A stretch of DNA of 64,000 bases. Origin: Planctomycetota bacterium. Lineage in GTDB: Bacteria > Planctomycetota > B15-G4. Location of the stretch: contig JAJDER010000070.1 of assembly GCA_029259725.1 (NCBI GenBank), positions 1-64,000 on the forward strand, given 5' to 3'. How positions within the stretch are numbered: position 1 is the first letter of the stretch; every line of letters begins with the position of its first letter. A program made the translations under genes and the position numbers. Below the pieces are notes generated by a model. That model saw only the letters and a program-made list of their open reading frames with translations. It was not told where the DNA came from and made no database searches. Shown piece by piece: positions 30,004-40,268 of this stretch.

Positions 30004-31200
30004 CTACTCGGCGACCTTGATGTCGTCCGCGCTACGCGGGCGGATCGTGACCTTTTCCATGAGGACCCGCTCGCTCGTCGCACCCGAACTCGAGCCCACG
30101 GCGGTGAGCGCGTCGATCGCCTCCCAGCCGCTCAGGACCGAACCGAAGACGGTGTAGTTCCCATCGAGGTGCGGCGCGGTGGCGTTGCAGATGAAGAACT
30201 GGCTGCCGGCGGAATCCGGGTGCTGGCTGCGAGCCATCGACAGCGTACCGCGCGTGTGCGGACGGTCGTTGAACTCGGCATCGATCTTGTAGCCGGGGCC
30301 GCCGGTGCCGTTCCCGTCCGGGCAGCCGCCCTGGATCATGAAGCCGGGGATGACGCGGTGGAACAGCAGCCCGTCGTAGAAGCCCTTCTGCGCCAGGTCG
30401 ACGAAGTTCTTCACGTGCCCGGGGGCCACGTCGGGGAAGAACTCGAGCACGATCGTGCCCTTGTTGGTCTCCATCACGGCGACCATCTCGTCGCTCTCGT
30501 AGGTGCTCATCCAGAACTCCTTGCTCGCCTCGTCGACGATCGCCTCGGCGGCGACCTCGACTTCGGCCGGGGTGGGTTGGGCCTCGATCACCGCGCGCGC
30601 GGCCGCTGCGGCCTCGGCGCGGGTGGAGAGGTCGGCGGCCTCCTCGAACAGGTCCGTGCAGGCGGCGGCGATCTGGGCCGCCCCCTCCTCCAGGGCGACG
30701 AGTTGCGCGCCGTCCTGCGCGGCGGCGGCCTGGGCCAGGTCGCGCTGCGCCTTGCCGGCCTGGCGCGTGAGCAGCCCGGCGCGGGTCATGAGCTGACTGG
30801 CCTGCTTGCGGATCTCGGGCACGCCCGAGGCACCGGCCTTGCCGACGAGCCCGCGCGCGGCCGCCTCGGCCTGCTTCGCGCGGTCGAGAGCGGTGCTGAC
30901 CGCGACCCCCACGTTGCCGGCCAGGTCGGCCACCGGCGTCGACAGGCGCTCCATGCGCACGGCTTCGGCGGCTTCCGCCACGGGGTCGTGGTCCTCGATG
31001 GCGCTCTCACGGGCCCGGAACGCCTCGGCGTCGGCGATGGCGCGCTGCGCCTGCTCACGCGCCGCGTCGGCCTCGGCCTGACTGTCGGCCAGGGACGGGG
31101 TCGCCGTCGCGGCAGCGGTGCTCTGGGCCACGTCGTCGGTCGCGCAGCCCGCGGCGATCAGGAGCACACCCGCGGTCAGACTCCGGATGACGGTGTTCAT
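30004..31200 (-). CDS. Lipoprotein with helical N-terminal region fused to cyclophilin-type peptidyl-prolyl isomerase
   Basis: Lipobox 'LLIAAGC', Ala-rich helical segment, then 'FHRVIPGFMIQGGCPDGNGTGGPGYKI', 'GTLSMARSQHPDSAGSQFFIC'. Confidence 0.88.
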   Translation of the reverse strand: MNTVIRSLTAGVLLIAAGCATDDVAQSTAAATATPSLADSQAEADAAREQAQRAIADAEAFRARESAIEDHDPVAEAAEAVRMERLSTPVADLAGNVGVAVSTALDRAKQAEAAARGLVGKAGASGVPEIRKQASQLMTRAGLLTRQAGKAQRDLAQAAAAQDGAQLVALEEGAAQIAAACTDLFEEAADLSTRAEAAAAARAVIEAQPTPAEVEVAAEAIVDEASKEFWMSTYESDEMVAVMETNKGTIVLEFFPDVAPGHVKNFVDLAQKGFYDGLLFHRVIPGFMIQGGCPDGNGTGGPGYKIDAEFNDRPHTRGTLSMARSQHPDSAGSQFFICNATAPHLDGNYTVFGSVLSGWEAIDALTAVGSSSGATSERVLMEKVTIRPRSADDIKVAE

Positions 31201-32066
31201 GCGCGCTTGTCTCCTTGCCAGTCGTAGAAGCCCTCGCCGCTCTTGCGGCCGAGCTTGCCCTCGGCCACCTTCTGCTTCAGGAGCGCTGGCGGCACGAAGA
31301 GCGGGTTGGACGGGTCCTCGGCGTGCCACCCCTCCAGGATCGACAGGGTGGTGTCGAGACCCACGTAGTCGGTCAGCGTGAACGGGCCCATGGGGTAGCC
31401 GCAGCCGAGCGTCATGCCCGCGTCCACGTCCTCCACGGTGGCATCGCCGCGCTCGACCATGCGCATGGCCTCGGCCATGTAGGGCACGAGCAGGCGGTTG
31501 ACCACGAAGCCCGGGGTGTCGGAGGCCGACACGGGCACCTTGCCCACGGCCTCCCCGAAGGCCTTGGCCTCGGCGAACACCTCGTCGCTGGTCTTGTCGG
31601 TCTTGACCACCTCGACCAGCTTCATCAGCTGGACCGGGTTGAAGAAGTGCAGCCCGACCATGCGCTCGGGGCGGCCGCTGGCCGCGCCCATGTCGCCGAC
31701 GCGGAACGAGCTGGTGTTGCTGGCCAGGATCGTCGCCGGCTTGCAGATCCGGCCGAGCTCGGCGTACAGCGTGTTCTTGATGCCGAGGTCCTCGATGATG
31801 GCCTCGACCACGAGGTCGCAGTCGGCCAGGTCGGCGAGGTCCAGGGTGCCGGTGATCCGCCCGAAGGCGCCGTCGGCGACGTCCTGCGTGAGCTTCTCCT
31901 TCTCCACCAACTTGGCGAGGCTCTTCCGGATGCGGCCGAGGCCCTTGTCCAGCGCGCCCTGCTCGGTCTCGCGGACGACGACGTCGTGCCCGCTCGCCGC
32001 GGCGATCTGGGCGATGCCGTGGCCCATCAGGCCGCAGCCGATCACGCCGACTTTCTGGATGGTCAT
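31197..32066 (-). CDS. 3-hydroxyacyl-CoA (3-hydroxybutyryl-CoA) dehydrogenase
   Basis: 'KVGVIGCGLMGHGIAQIAAASGHDVVVRE', 'LASNTSSFRVGDM', 'GLHFFNPVQLMKLVEVV', 'GFVVNRLLVPYMAEAMRMVE'. Confidence 0.94.
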   Translation of the reverse strand: MTIQKVGVIGCGLMGHGIAQIAAASGHDVVVRETEQGALDKGLGRIRKSLAKLVEKEKLTQDVADGAFGRITGTLDLADLADCDLVVEAIIEDLGIKNTLYAELGRICKPATILASNTSSFRVGDMGAASGRPERMVGLHFFNPVQLMKLVEVVKTDKTSDEVFAEAKAFGEAVGKVPVSASDTPGFVVNRLLVPYMAEAMRMVERGDATVEDVDAGMTLGCGYPMGPFTLTDYVGLDTTLSILEGWHAEDPSNPLFVPPALLKQKVAEGKLGRKSGEGFYDWQGDKRA

Positions 32067-32345
32067 CGGAGTCTGGTTTCCTCGGAGGATGGAGTGCGGT
32101 CGGTCTGGACGGGTGCCGCCTGGGGACGGCCTCCGGCGGCGCCCGCGGGGAAGTGGGGGCGCCCGGATCCCCGCTGGCGGGGACCAGTGCCGCGCCCCTT
32201 CGGGGGGCGGCGGCAAACGGGGGGATTATGGCAATCCAGGGGGCCTCAGGGCAAGCGATCCCGGCCTCAGGGCCGGCCGGCGAAACGGCCCAGGAGCGCC
32301 TCGAACGGACGCTCCGGACCCGTCGCGGAGGGCTCGCCGCCCGGG

Positions 32346-32466
32346 GTGCGGAACGGGGTGCGGCACCGGGCATGCCAGCGGGCATTGCAGCGGGCATTGC
32401 AGCGGGCATTGCATCGGACATTGCATCGGGCCTGGCACCGGGCCTGGCACCGGGCGCCGTACCGGG
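32346..32466. repeat. 12-bp tandem repeat array (GCATTGCAGCGG / GCCTGGCACCGG variants, ~8 or more units)
   Basis: Contiguous 12-bp units read directly from 32370 to 32465, flanked by related sequence. Confidence 0.93.
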
Positions 32467-32477
32467 CCGGGGTCGGC

Positions 32478-32951
32478 TCAGTCGTCCTCGGCGCCCTCGG
32501 CGTCCGGTCGCGGCATGTCCGGCGCCTGCCAGGTCATGACCACGTGACGGCCGATCCCGGGCAGGTCGAACTCGTCGCCGTCACGGACCAGGCCGAACCG
32601 GGCGTAGAAGGGCTCGACGTCCGTGCGGGCATGGCACCAGAGCCCGCCGCCACGGTTGCCGGCGATGGCCAGGAGTCCCTTGAGCAGGATCGCGCCGAGG
32701 CCCTTCCCGCGCTCCTCGTCGAGCACCGCCATCCCGCGGATGCGCCACTGCTCGGGGCCGTCCGGCCGCGGATCGGGGAAGACCGACCCGACGCCGAGCA
32801 CGGCCTTGCCCCGCTTCATGGCGAAGTGGACCGCCCGCGGGTCGTCATCGAGGGGGTAGACGTTCTCCTCGGCGGGTCGGCCCGGGCGCAGGATCTGGGA
32901 GCGCAGGGGCCGGCAGGCCTCCGCGTCGACGAGGATCAGTTCGGCAGCCAT
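32478..32951 (-). CDS. GNAT-family N-acetyltransferase
   Basis: 'WRIRGMAVLDEERGKGLGAILLKGLLAIA...CHARTDVEPFYARFGLVRDGDEF'. Confidence 0.85.
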   Translation of the reverse strand: MAAELILVDAEACRPLRSQILRPGRPAEENVYPLDDDPRAVHFAMKRGKAVLGVGSVFPDPRPDGPEQWRIRGMAVLDEERGKGLGAILLKGLLAIAGNRGGGLWCHARTDVEPFYARFGLVRDGDEFDLPGIGRHVVMTWQAPDMPRPDAEGAEDD

Positions 32952-33025
32952 GGCCGGCAGTCTAACCGCGGCGTGGCCGCACCCGCGCCCGTCGACCGCT
33001 CGCGGACTAGCTAGAGTTGCGCTCC

Positions 33026-34099
33026 GTGCCCACGCCTGCCGTCCCACCCGCCATCGACGTCCTGCTGCCGGTCCTGCGCGCCCTCGACACGCTGCCCGAC
33101 GCCGTCGGTGACGTCCTCGCCCAGCGAGACGTGGACGTGCGGCTGATCGCGATCGTGGACACCGCGCCCGCCGAGGGTCCCGACGGTGAGGACGACGGCT
33201 CGCGAGCCTGGCTGCTCGCGCGCGCCGCGGAGCAGCCGCGCCTGCTCGTGATCGACGGCCCCGGCGCCGGCGCGGGGGCGGCCCTGCACGCGGGGCTTGC
33301 CGCGGCCGACGCGCCCTGGCTGTCGCACATGGAAGCCGACGACCGCTGTCCGGCCCACCGGCTGGCCACGCTCCACGCCGCGCTCCAGTCCGCGCCCGCG
33401 GGCGCCCCCGCCTGGTCCGGCGTGACCAGCGCCGTCGAGCAGGTCGGCGCGGTGACCGACGGCATGGCCCGCTACCTCGCCTGGCAGAACGGGCTGCGCA
33501 CCCACGCGGCCATGGCCGCCGAGCGCTTCGTCGAGATCCCGGCCCTGCACCAGACCGGGCTCTACCGCACCGAGGTCCTGCGCGCGATCGGCGGCTACGC
33601 GACGCGCGGGCCCTGGCCGCCGGACATCGACTTCTGGTTCCGCTGGTTCGAGCACGGCGCGCGGGTGGTGAAGCTGCCCGAGGTGCTCTACCAGTGGCGA
33701 CAACACGACGGCCAGTCCACCCGCGGCGGCGGGCAGCACGGTCTCGAGGCCCTGCGCGCTGCCAAGGTCGATGCGCTGGAGCGGCTGCACGGCCGGACCG
33801 GTCGACAGCCGCGCGAGGTGCTGCTGCTCTCGGTCGGGGCCACGCTCGAGGCGTGGCGGCGGGATCTCGAAACCTCGACGGTCACGCTGGCCGACGCCGT
33901 CGAGTGGCGGCCGGGAACGACGCTGCCCCCGACCCTGGCCGCGTGCATCGAGCCCACGCCACCCCCATCGTCCGGCGCCGCAGGCGTCGAGCGCGCGACG
34001 CCGCTCGTGCTCGCCGCCTACGGAAGCGCCGCGGTCCGACAACGAGTGCGCGGCGCGCTCGGCCTGCGCGAACCCGACGCGCTCCTGTTCACGGCCTGA
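33026..34099 (+). CDS. Glycosyltransferase family 2-like protein
   Basis: 'IDVLLPVLRALDTLPDAVGDVLAQRDVDVRLIAIVD', 'LSHMEADDRCPAHRLATL', 'GGYATRGPWPPDIDFWFRWFEHGARVVKLPEVLYQWRQHDGQST'. Start may be GTG 33026. Confidence 0.8.
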   Translation: MPTPAVPPAIDVLLPVLRALDTLPDAVGDVLAQRDVDVRLIAIVDTAPAEGPDGEDDGSRAWLLARAAEQPRLLVIDGPGAGAGAALHAGLAAADAPWLSHMEADDRCPAHRLATLHAALQSAPAGAPAWSGVTSAVEQVGAVTDGMARYLAWQNGLRTHAAMAAERFVEIPALHQTGLYRTEVLRAIGGYATRGPWPPDIDFWFRWFEHGARVVKLPEVLYQWRQHDGQSTRGGGQHGLEALRAAKVDALERLHGRTGRQPREVLLLSVGATLEAWRRDLETSTVTLADAVEWRPGTTLPPTLAACIEPTPPPSSGAAGVERATPLVLAAYGSAAVRQRVRGALGLREPDALLFTA

Positions 34100-34133
34100 A
34101 TCGCGGCACCGATCGCGCCGGGCGTCTCAGCGT

Positions 34134-36989
34134 TCAGTCCTCGGTGACGATCTCGAGCTCGCGCACCTCGCCCCGCGACAGCGTCAACTCGCCGCGCCAG
34201 TGGATCCAGGCCTCGCTCCCGAAGTGTTCGGCCTGGGCGACGTTCCCGACGACCAGCTCGTAGTCCCCGGGGTCGATGCCCTCGAAGGCGAAGGCCCCCC
34301 CGAGCAGGTCGGTGCGGCCCGCCAGGCCACCGCCCGGCCGAAGCAGGTTCACGTAGGTCCCGTCGGCCACCGGCACGCCCGAGGGCGTGAGCACCGTGCC
34401 CGAGAGCCTCGCGCCGTACTCGCCTTCGAGCACGAGACGCAGGTCCTCGACATCGGTGCCGGCGCCCAGGGACACCGTGGCCGTCGCGCCCCGGTAGCCC
34501 TGCAGCCCCGCGCTCAGGACGTGTTCCCCCGGCGCGAGGTGGTTGACGACGAAGCGGCCGTCCTCCCCGGCGGGCACCGACACCGGCTCGCGACCGACCA
34601 GCACCCGCGCGCCCGGCAGCGGACGACCGTCGTCGTCCATGATCCGCCCCGTGATGCGCCCGCCCGGGAAGGCGATGTCCACGATCTCGTGTCGGTTCCA
34701 GTCCAGCCGCGCCGGACGCGACACCCGCGACCCGCCTGGGGCCGTGGCCACCACGTCGACGTTGCCGGGCGAGTTCACCTCGAGGACGTAATCACCGCGC
34801 TCGTCGGAGTGCCGCGTGTTGCTGGAGAGCTGCCGCTCGGCGCCGTCGCGCAGCACGGTCCACACGGCCTTGACCCGCACCCGGGCCAGGGGCGCGCCGA
34901 GGTGATCCGTGATCCGCCCGGTGAGTCGGGGATCGTCCCGCTGCTGGATGACGAGTTCGGCGATCTCATCAGCAGCCACATGGACATCGAAGGCCGCGCC
35001 GGGGTCGCACTGGACGTGGTAGTCGCCGGGCACCAGGCCGAGGAGCTCGAAGCGTCCCTCCGCGTCGGCGCTGAGCACATGGAACGAGGCGAAGGGATCG
35101 GGCCCCTCGGTGGCGCGACGCCAGAGGGCCGCGCTGCCCCCGGCCGCCGGGCTGCCGTCCGGGAGGCGGATGACGCCGGACACTCCGCCGCCCAGGCCGA
35201 GAGTGAGGATCAGGTCCTCGCGTCGCTCGCCCGCCGCGAGGACCACCGGCTCGTCCTCGAGCGGGGCGAAGGGCGACGCGCTCACGCCGATGCGTCCGTC
35301 GAGCGCGGGGAGACCGACGAAGCGGAAGCGCCCGTCGGTCGCGGTGAGCTGCACGAGCGGATCGGGAGCGTTGGCGTCGCCCGGGTCGATGGACCCCACG
35401 GTCAACGACACGCTCGCCCGGGAGAGGGGCGCCCCGTCGGGGCCGACCACCGTGCCGGCCAGCACCGCCTCCGGGGACAACGACACGGTGTGCTCCCGCA
35501 CGCCCGGCGCCTCGATGCCGGCCGTGCTCGTGCGCAGGGTGGCCCACCCGTCGGCTGCCACGACCAGCCGCGTCGCCACCCGTCCCGGCCGGGCGACGAG
35601 GAAGGTCCCCGGCTCGTCGCCGGCGACCACCTCCAGCGCGGGATCCTTCCAGTGCGCCACGCCCCCGGCGCGGAAGGCCTCGACCCGCGCGGACGGCACG
35701 GGCTCTCCGGTGACCCCGTCGACCACGGTGAGCCGCAGGGTCGCCTGACGAGTCAGCCGCACGACCACGCCCGTCGCGCCGGGCGCGACGTCGTCCGTCC
35801 TTCCCGGCTCGTACCCGGTCCGCGCGGCCAGCACCGTGAAATTCACGCCGTCCAGCCCTTCGATCCGGAAGCGCCCGGCCTCGTCGGTCACCGGGAGGTC
35901 GGGCCGCTCGGTGGCATTGCCGACCAGGTGCAGGATCGTGTCCGACCCCATGTCGGCCGAGCTCCGCCCCCCGGGGCGCGTGAAGACCGTGGCGCCGGCC
36001 AGGGGCAGGCCCTCGGCGTCGTGGACCACGCCCGAGATGCTGCCGCCGCCGGAGAGCACCAGGGTGCCGAGATCCCGGGTCTCCGCCGCCGCGAGCTGGA
36101 TGCGCTCGGTGGTCGTCTCCACGCGGCCGGGCCGGCTCAGCAGGAAGGCGCCGGCGCCCTCGTCCAGGCCGCCGAACAGGAAGCGTCCGTCGGAGCCGGT
36201 GACGGTCCGCAGGAACACGCGCGGGTGGCCCTTCTGGCCGACGTCGTCCGAGGCCGTGGACCACTCCACGCGGAAGCTGAAGCGCGACGCATCGACGGTC
36301 ACGCCGGACAGCGGAGTCCCGAGGTCGTCCACCACCAGGCCGGTGACCACGGCCGCGGGACGCAGCACGATGTCGCCGGTGGACCAGTCGCCGCGCTGGA
36401 AACCGCGACAGACGTGCGCGGCGGCGGCGAACCCCTCGGCCATGACCAGCACTTCGGGGAAGCGCAGCGGGTTCATGTAGCGATCGGGGTGCGGCTCGCC
36501 GGGGCGCGCCGGCTCGTGGTGGACGTCGAGCACGAAGCGGCCGGCGTCGTCGGTGAGGGTCTCGACCGTGTCGGCGGGATCGAGCCGGCCGGGGACCAGC
36601 GGCAGGTCGCGGGCCTCGAGCGTCCAGCCGTCGGGATGCCAGATCACCCGCGCGCCGGGGACGGGTCGGCCGCCGAGGTCCACGACGCGTCCGTCGAAGC
36701 GGGCGGGCACGCCGGCGGGGCGAGCCTCCGCTGCGACCTCGGCCGCGGTGTCGGCGTCGGTGTCGGCGATGGGCTCGAGGACTTCGGCGCCGTCGCGCTC
36801 GATCGGTGACCCGACGGGACCGCCCGGCCCGCTGTCCCCGCCCGACGATCCGGGTGCCTCGGTGACTTCGCGATCCCGCGGCGCGAACGCCGCGTCGTCG
36901 TCGGGTCCCAGCGCCAGCCAGACCAGGGTCACCACCGCCACGACGGCCAGCAGCACCAGCCCGCGTCGCCTGCCCCGACCGTGACTCAA
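34134..36989 (-). CDS. Large membrane-anchored protein with multiple carboxypeptidase-regulatory-like (CarboxypepD_reg/Ig-like) repeats
   Basis: N-terminal TM 'GLVLLAVVAVVTLVWLAL'; repeated 'G.V.D..G.P..GA.V......G......TD..GRF...GL..G...L......G' pattern. Confidence 0.85.
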   Translation of the reverse strand: MSHGRGRRRGLVLLAVVAVVTLVWLALGPDDDAAFAPRDREVTEAPGSSGGDSGPGGPVGSPIERDGAEVLEPIADTDADTAAEVAAEARPAGVPARFDGRVVDLGGRPVPGARVIWHPDGWTLEARDLPLVPGRLDPADTVETLTDDAGRFVLDVHHEPARPGEPHPDRYMNPLRFPEVLVMAEGFAAAAHVCRGFQRGDWSTGDIVLRPAAVVTGLVVDDLGTPLSGVTVDASRFSFRVEWSTASDDVGQKGHPRVFLRTVTGSDGRFLFGGLDEGAGAFLLSRPGRVETTTERIQLAAAETRDLGTLVLSGGGSISGVVHDAEGLPLAGATVFTRPGGRSSADMGSDTILHLVGNATERPDLPVTDEAGRFRIEGLDGVNFTVLAARTGYEPGRTDDVAPGATGVVVRLTRQATLRLTVVDGVTGEPVPSARVEAFRAGGVAHWKDPALEVVAGDEPGTFLVARPGRVATRLVVAADGWATLRTSTAGIEAPGVREHTVSLSPEAVLAGTVVGPDGAPLSRASVSLTVGSIDPGDANAPDPLVQLTATDGRFRFVGLPALDGRIGVSASPFAPLEDEPVVLAAGERREDLILTLGLGGGVSGVIRLPDGSPAAGGSAALWRRATEGPDPFASFHVLSADAEGRFELLGLVPGDYHVQCDPGAAFDVHVAADEIAELVIQQRDDPRLTGRITDHLGAPLARVRVKAVWTVLRDGAERQLSSNTRHSDERGDYVLEVNSPGNVDVVATAPGGSRVSRPARLDWNRHEIVDIAFPGGRITGRIMDDDGRPLPGARVLVGREPVSVPAGEDGRFVVNHLAPGEHVLSAGLQGYRGATATVSLGAGTDVEDLRLVLEGEYGARLSGTVLTPSGVPVADGTYVNLLRPGGGLAGRTDLLGGAFAFEGIDPGDYELVVGNVAQAEHFGSEAWIHWRGELTLSRGEVRELEIVTED

Positions 36990-37028
36990 GCCTCGGCCCT
37001 CCCCGACGTCTCCTCGCCCGGGCGCTCC

Positions 37029-38222
37029 CTACCGCTCGAACAGCGCCGAGATGCCCATCCCGCCGCTCACGCACAGCGAGGCCAGGCCGCGCCGGGCGTC
37101 CCGCTTCTTCAACTCGTGCAGCAGCGTGACCACGATGCGGGCGCCGGTGCAACCGATGGGATGGCCCAGGGCGATCGAGCCGCCGTTCACGTTGAGTCGC
37201 TCGGCATCCAGGCCCAGCTCGCGATCGCAGGCGATGACCTGCGCGGCGAACGCCTCGTTGAGCTCGATCAGGTCGATGTCGGCCAGCGCCGTGTCGGTGC
37301 GGCCCAGCAGCGCCTCGGTGGCGGGCACCGGGCCGATGCCCATGACCTTCGGGTCCACGCCGGCCATGGCGCCGCCGCGCAGGGTGGCCAGGATCTCCAT
37401 GCCGCGGCTGTCGGCGAAGGCGCGCGTGGTGACCAGCACCGCCGCCGCGCCGTCGGTGATGCCCGAGCTGTTGCCCGCGTGCACGCTGCCGTCCTTGCGG
37501 AAGACCGGCTTCAGCCGGGCCATGGACTCCAGGTTCGCGTCGGGCCGCGGGTGCTCGTCGGTGTCGAGCACCGTCTCGCCCTTCCGCGTCTTCACCGTGA
37601 CCGGGACGATCTCGTCCTTGAAGCGCCCGGTCTCCATGGCCACGCCGGCCTTGCGCTGGGACTCGACCGCGAAGGCGTCCTGCTCGTCGCGCGAGATCTC
37701 GTAGCGATCGGCCAGGGTCTCGGCGGTGCGGCCCATGGGCACGTCGGCCAGCGGACAGTGGAAACCGTCCTGGTAGTTGCCGTCGAGCAGGTCCGCGTGA
37801 CCCATGCGGTAGCCGGCGCGCATCTGCGGCATGAGGAACGGGATGCGCGTCATCGACTCGGTGCCACCGGCGATGATCGCGGTGGCGTCGCCGCTGCGGA
37901 TCTCGTTGCCGGCCATGAGGATCGCGCGCAGGCCGCTGGCACAGGCCTGGTTGATCGTGATCGCCGTGCCGGTGTCGTCGATGCCGGCGCCGATCTGCAC
38001 CTGACGCGCGACGTTGGGGCCCGAGCCCGCCTGGCGCGCCATGCCGAAGATGACCTGGTCCACGTCGCCGGGCCGGCAGCCGGAGCGCTCGAGCACGCCG
38101 CGCGTGGCGATCACCCCCAGCTCGACCGCACTCACGCTCGACAGCCCACCGTTGAAGCGGCCGATGGGTGTGCGCGCCGCTCCGGCGATGACGACGTCGG
38201 TGGCTTGGGGCTGGGCACTCAT
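37029..38222 (-). CDS. Thiolase (acetyl-CoA C-acetyltransferase) 2
   Basis: 'TINQACASGLRAILMAGNEI', 'LNEAFAAQVIACDRELGL', 'NVNGGSIALGHPIGCTGARIVVTLLHEL', 'SLCVSGGMGISALFER'. Confidence 0.94.
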   Translation of the reverse strand: MSAQPQATDVVIAGAARTPIGRFNGGLSSVSAVELGVIATRGVLERSGCRPGDVDQVIFGMARQAGSGPNVARQVQIGAGIDDTGTAITINQACASGLRAILMAGNEIRSGDATAIIAGGTESMTRIPFLMPQMRAGYRMGHADLLDGNYQDGFHCPLADVPMGRTAETLADRYEISRDEQDAFAVESQRKAGVAMETGRFKDEIVPVTVKTRKGETVLDTDEHPRPDANLESMARLKPVFRKDGSVHAGNSSGITDGAAAVLVTTRAFADSRGMEILATLRGGAMAGVDPKVMGIGPVPATEALLGRTDTALADIDLIELNEAFAAQVIACDRELGLDAERLNVNGGSIALGHPIGCTGARIVVTLLHELKKRDARRGLASLCVSGGMGISALFER

Positions 38223-38362
38223 GGGGTCTTCCGTTCCGCGGGGTGTCGACCGGCCCCGATCGGTGGCCCCGATCGGTGGGCCCGGCGTGGAACCGGGGAC
38301 TGTAGCGCAAAGGGCGGGGCGCCCGCATCCGGCTCCCGGACCCACCCGCTACACTCGGACTC

Positions 38363-40268
38363 GTGACGCCGTCGCCCGATTCCTCGCCGCCCGTGTCCCC
38401 GTCGGCCGGCACCTCCGCGCCCGAGGCGGGGTCGCGCAGACCGACGGTGTCCAAGGCGACGGCGGCCGGCACGCGGGCGGCAGGCACGGCGGCGGCCGGC
38501 ACGACGGCGGCCGGTTCCTCCGGCGATGCGCTGCAGGACCGGACCATGCGCGTCGACACGCCGGAGAACGTGGCGCTCGACTACCCCCTGGCCGGCCTCG
38601 GCTCGCGCTACGCCGCGCTGTTCGCCGACGCCCTGATCATGGTGCTGGTCGGACTGGGCGTGCCGCTGCTCCTCGCCCTGTTCATGGGCCTCGGCGGCTT
38701 CGCCGACGGCGGGCTGCTGACGGGCCTGTTCGTGCTGTGGGTCTTCCTCGTCTTCTGGGGCTACTTCTTCGCCTACGAGGCCTTCCGCGACGGGCAGACG
38801 CCGGGCAAGCGCTGGCTCTCCCTGCGCGTCGTCATGGCAGGGGGCTACCCGCTCACCGTGCAGGCCGCGGCGATCCGCAACCTGGTGCGAATCGTGGACC
38901 TGCAGCCGATCCCCGCCTGCCTGCTGGGCGGTTTCGTGATGCTGCTCACTCGCCAGGGCCAACGCCTCGGCGACCTGGCCGCGGGCACCGTGGTGGTGCG
39001 CGAGCTGCCGATCGCGTTTCCCGAGGTGGACGCCGCGACCCACGCCACCGTCGGGCTCCCACGCCTCTCCGACGCGGGCTACGCGGCGCTGGAGTCGTTC
39101 GCCGACCGCCACGGCGCGCTCGACGCGGACATCGCCCGCACGCTCGCCACGCGACTCTCTCGCAAGCTCGCCCCGGTCGTGCCGCGCGAGACCCTCGAGC
39201 ACCAGATCACGCACGTGCTGCGCGTCCAGGCCGACGAGATGCAACGCCGACGCGCCGCCCGCCTGCGCGTGGCCGGCGGCTCGGCGGCCGCCACCGCGTT
39301 GCTCGCGGCCAAGCGCGAGCGCTGGCTCGGTTTTCACGAACAGGTCGGCGACGTGCGCCGGCGGGGTCTGCGCAAGCTCGGCGAGGACCAGGTCGGCGAG
39401 TTCGCCGCGCGCTACCGCGAGGTGTCCGCGGACCTGGCCCGGGCGCGCACCTATGGCGCGTCGGCCGGCACGGTCTTCGCGCTCGAGCGGCTCACCGGCG
39501 CCGCGCACAACCTGTTCTACCGGCCCGCTCGCCGGGAACTCGGTCGGCTCGGAGCCTGGATCACCGGCGGCTACCCGCGGCTGCTGCGGCGACTGTGGCG
39601 CCCCATCGGCCTGGCCTTCGTGCTGCTCTACGGCCCGGGCCTGATCGTCTACCTGTTGATGACCTCCGACCCGAGCCTGGAGACCCTGCTCTCCACCCCG
39701 GACATGATCGCGCGGGCCGAAGCCGCCACCGAACCCGGCGTGGACTACCGCGACACCTGGGACTCGCCCTGGATGGGCAGCACGGCGTTGAGTTCGGTGC
39801 TCATCGCGAACAACGTCCAGGTGGCCTTCCTGGCCTTCGCATCCGGCATCCTCGCCGCGCTCGGGCCCGTGTTCGTGCTGATCTTCAACGGCATGCACCT
39901 GGGCAGTGCCCTGGCGGTCTTCGCCAACCGCGGCGTGCTCGACGTGATCGGCGTGTTCGTGCTGCCCCACGGCGTGATCGAGTTGACCGCCATCGTCATC
40001 GCCGGCGGCGCGGGCCTGTGGCTCGGGAGCGCGATCCTGTTGCCGGGGCGCCAGACGCGGTTGGCGGCCCTGGCGACCCGTGCGCGCGACGCGGTGCAGC
40101 TGGTCTTCGGCGTCGCGCTCATGTTGCTCGTCGCGGGCCTGATCGAGGGGCACATCTCCCCGGCGCGCATCCCCGACGAGGTCAAGCTGAGCTTCGCCGC
40201 CGTCGCGGCGGCGGGGCTGGTCTGGTACCTGACGCTGGCCGGGCGCGCGCCGGCGGCGAGCGGAGCTC

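Noticed and set aside
28075-31227. 1050-aa plus-strand ORF with polar/Arg-rich text
   Set aside because: Antisense to crotonase, cyclophilins and thiolase; apparent repeats derive from the H1-like tail codons.
32346-32466. 12-bp repeats considered as CRISPR or iterons
   Set aside because: No spacers and no replication genes nearby; simple minisatellite fits better.
33771-36809. 1012-aa plus-strand ORF
   Set aside because: Antisense shadow of the CarboxypepD_reg-repeat protein; no domain evidence.
34969-38559. 1196-aa minus-strand ORF in an alternative frame
   Set aside because: Overlaps thiolase 2 and the CarboxypepD_reg protein in another frame; RRR/GRR-rich translation typical of spurious high-GC ORFs.
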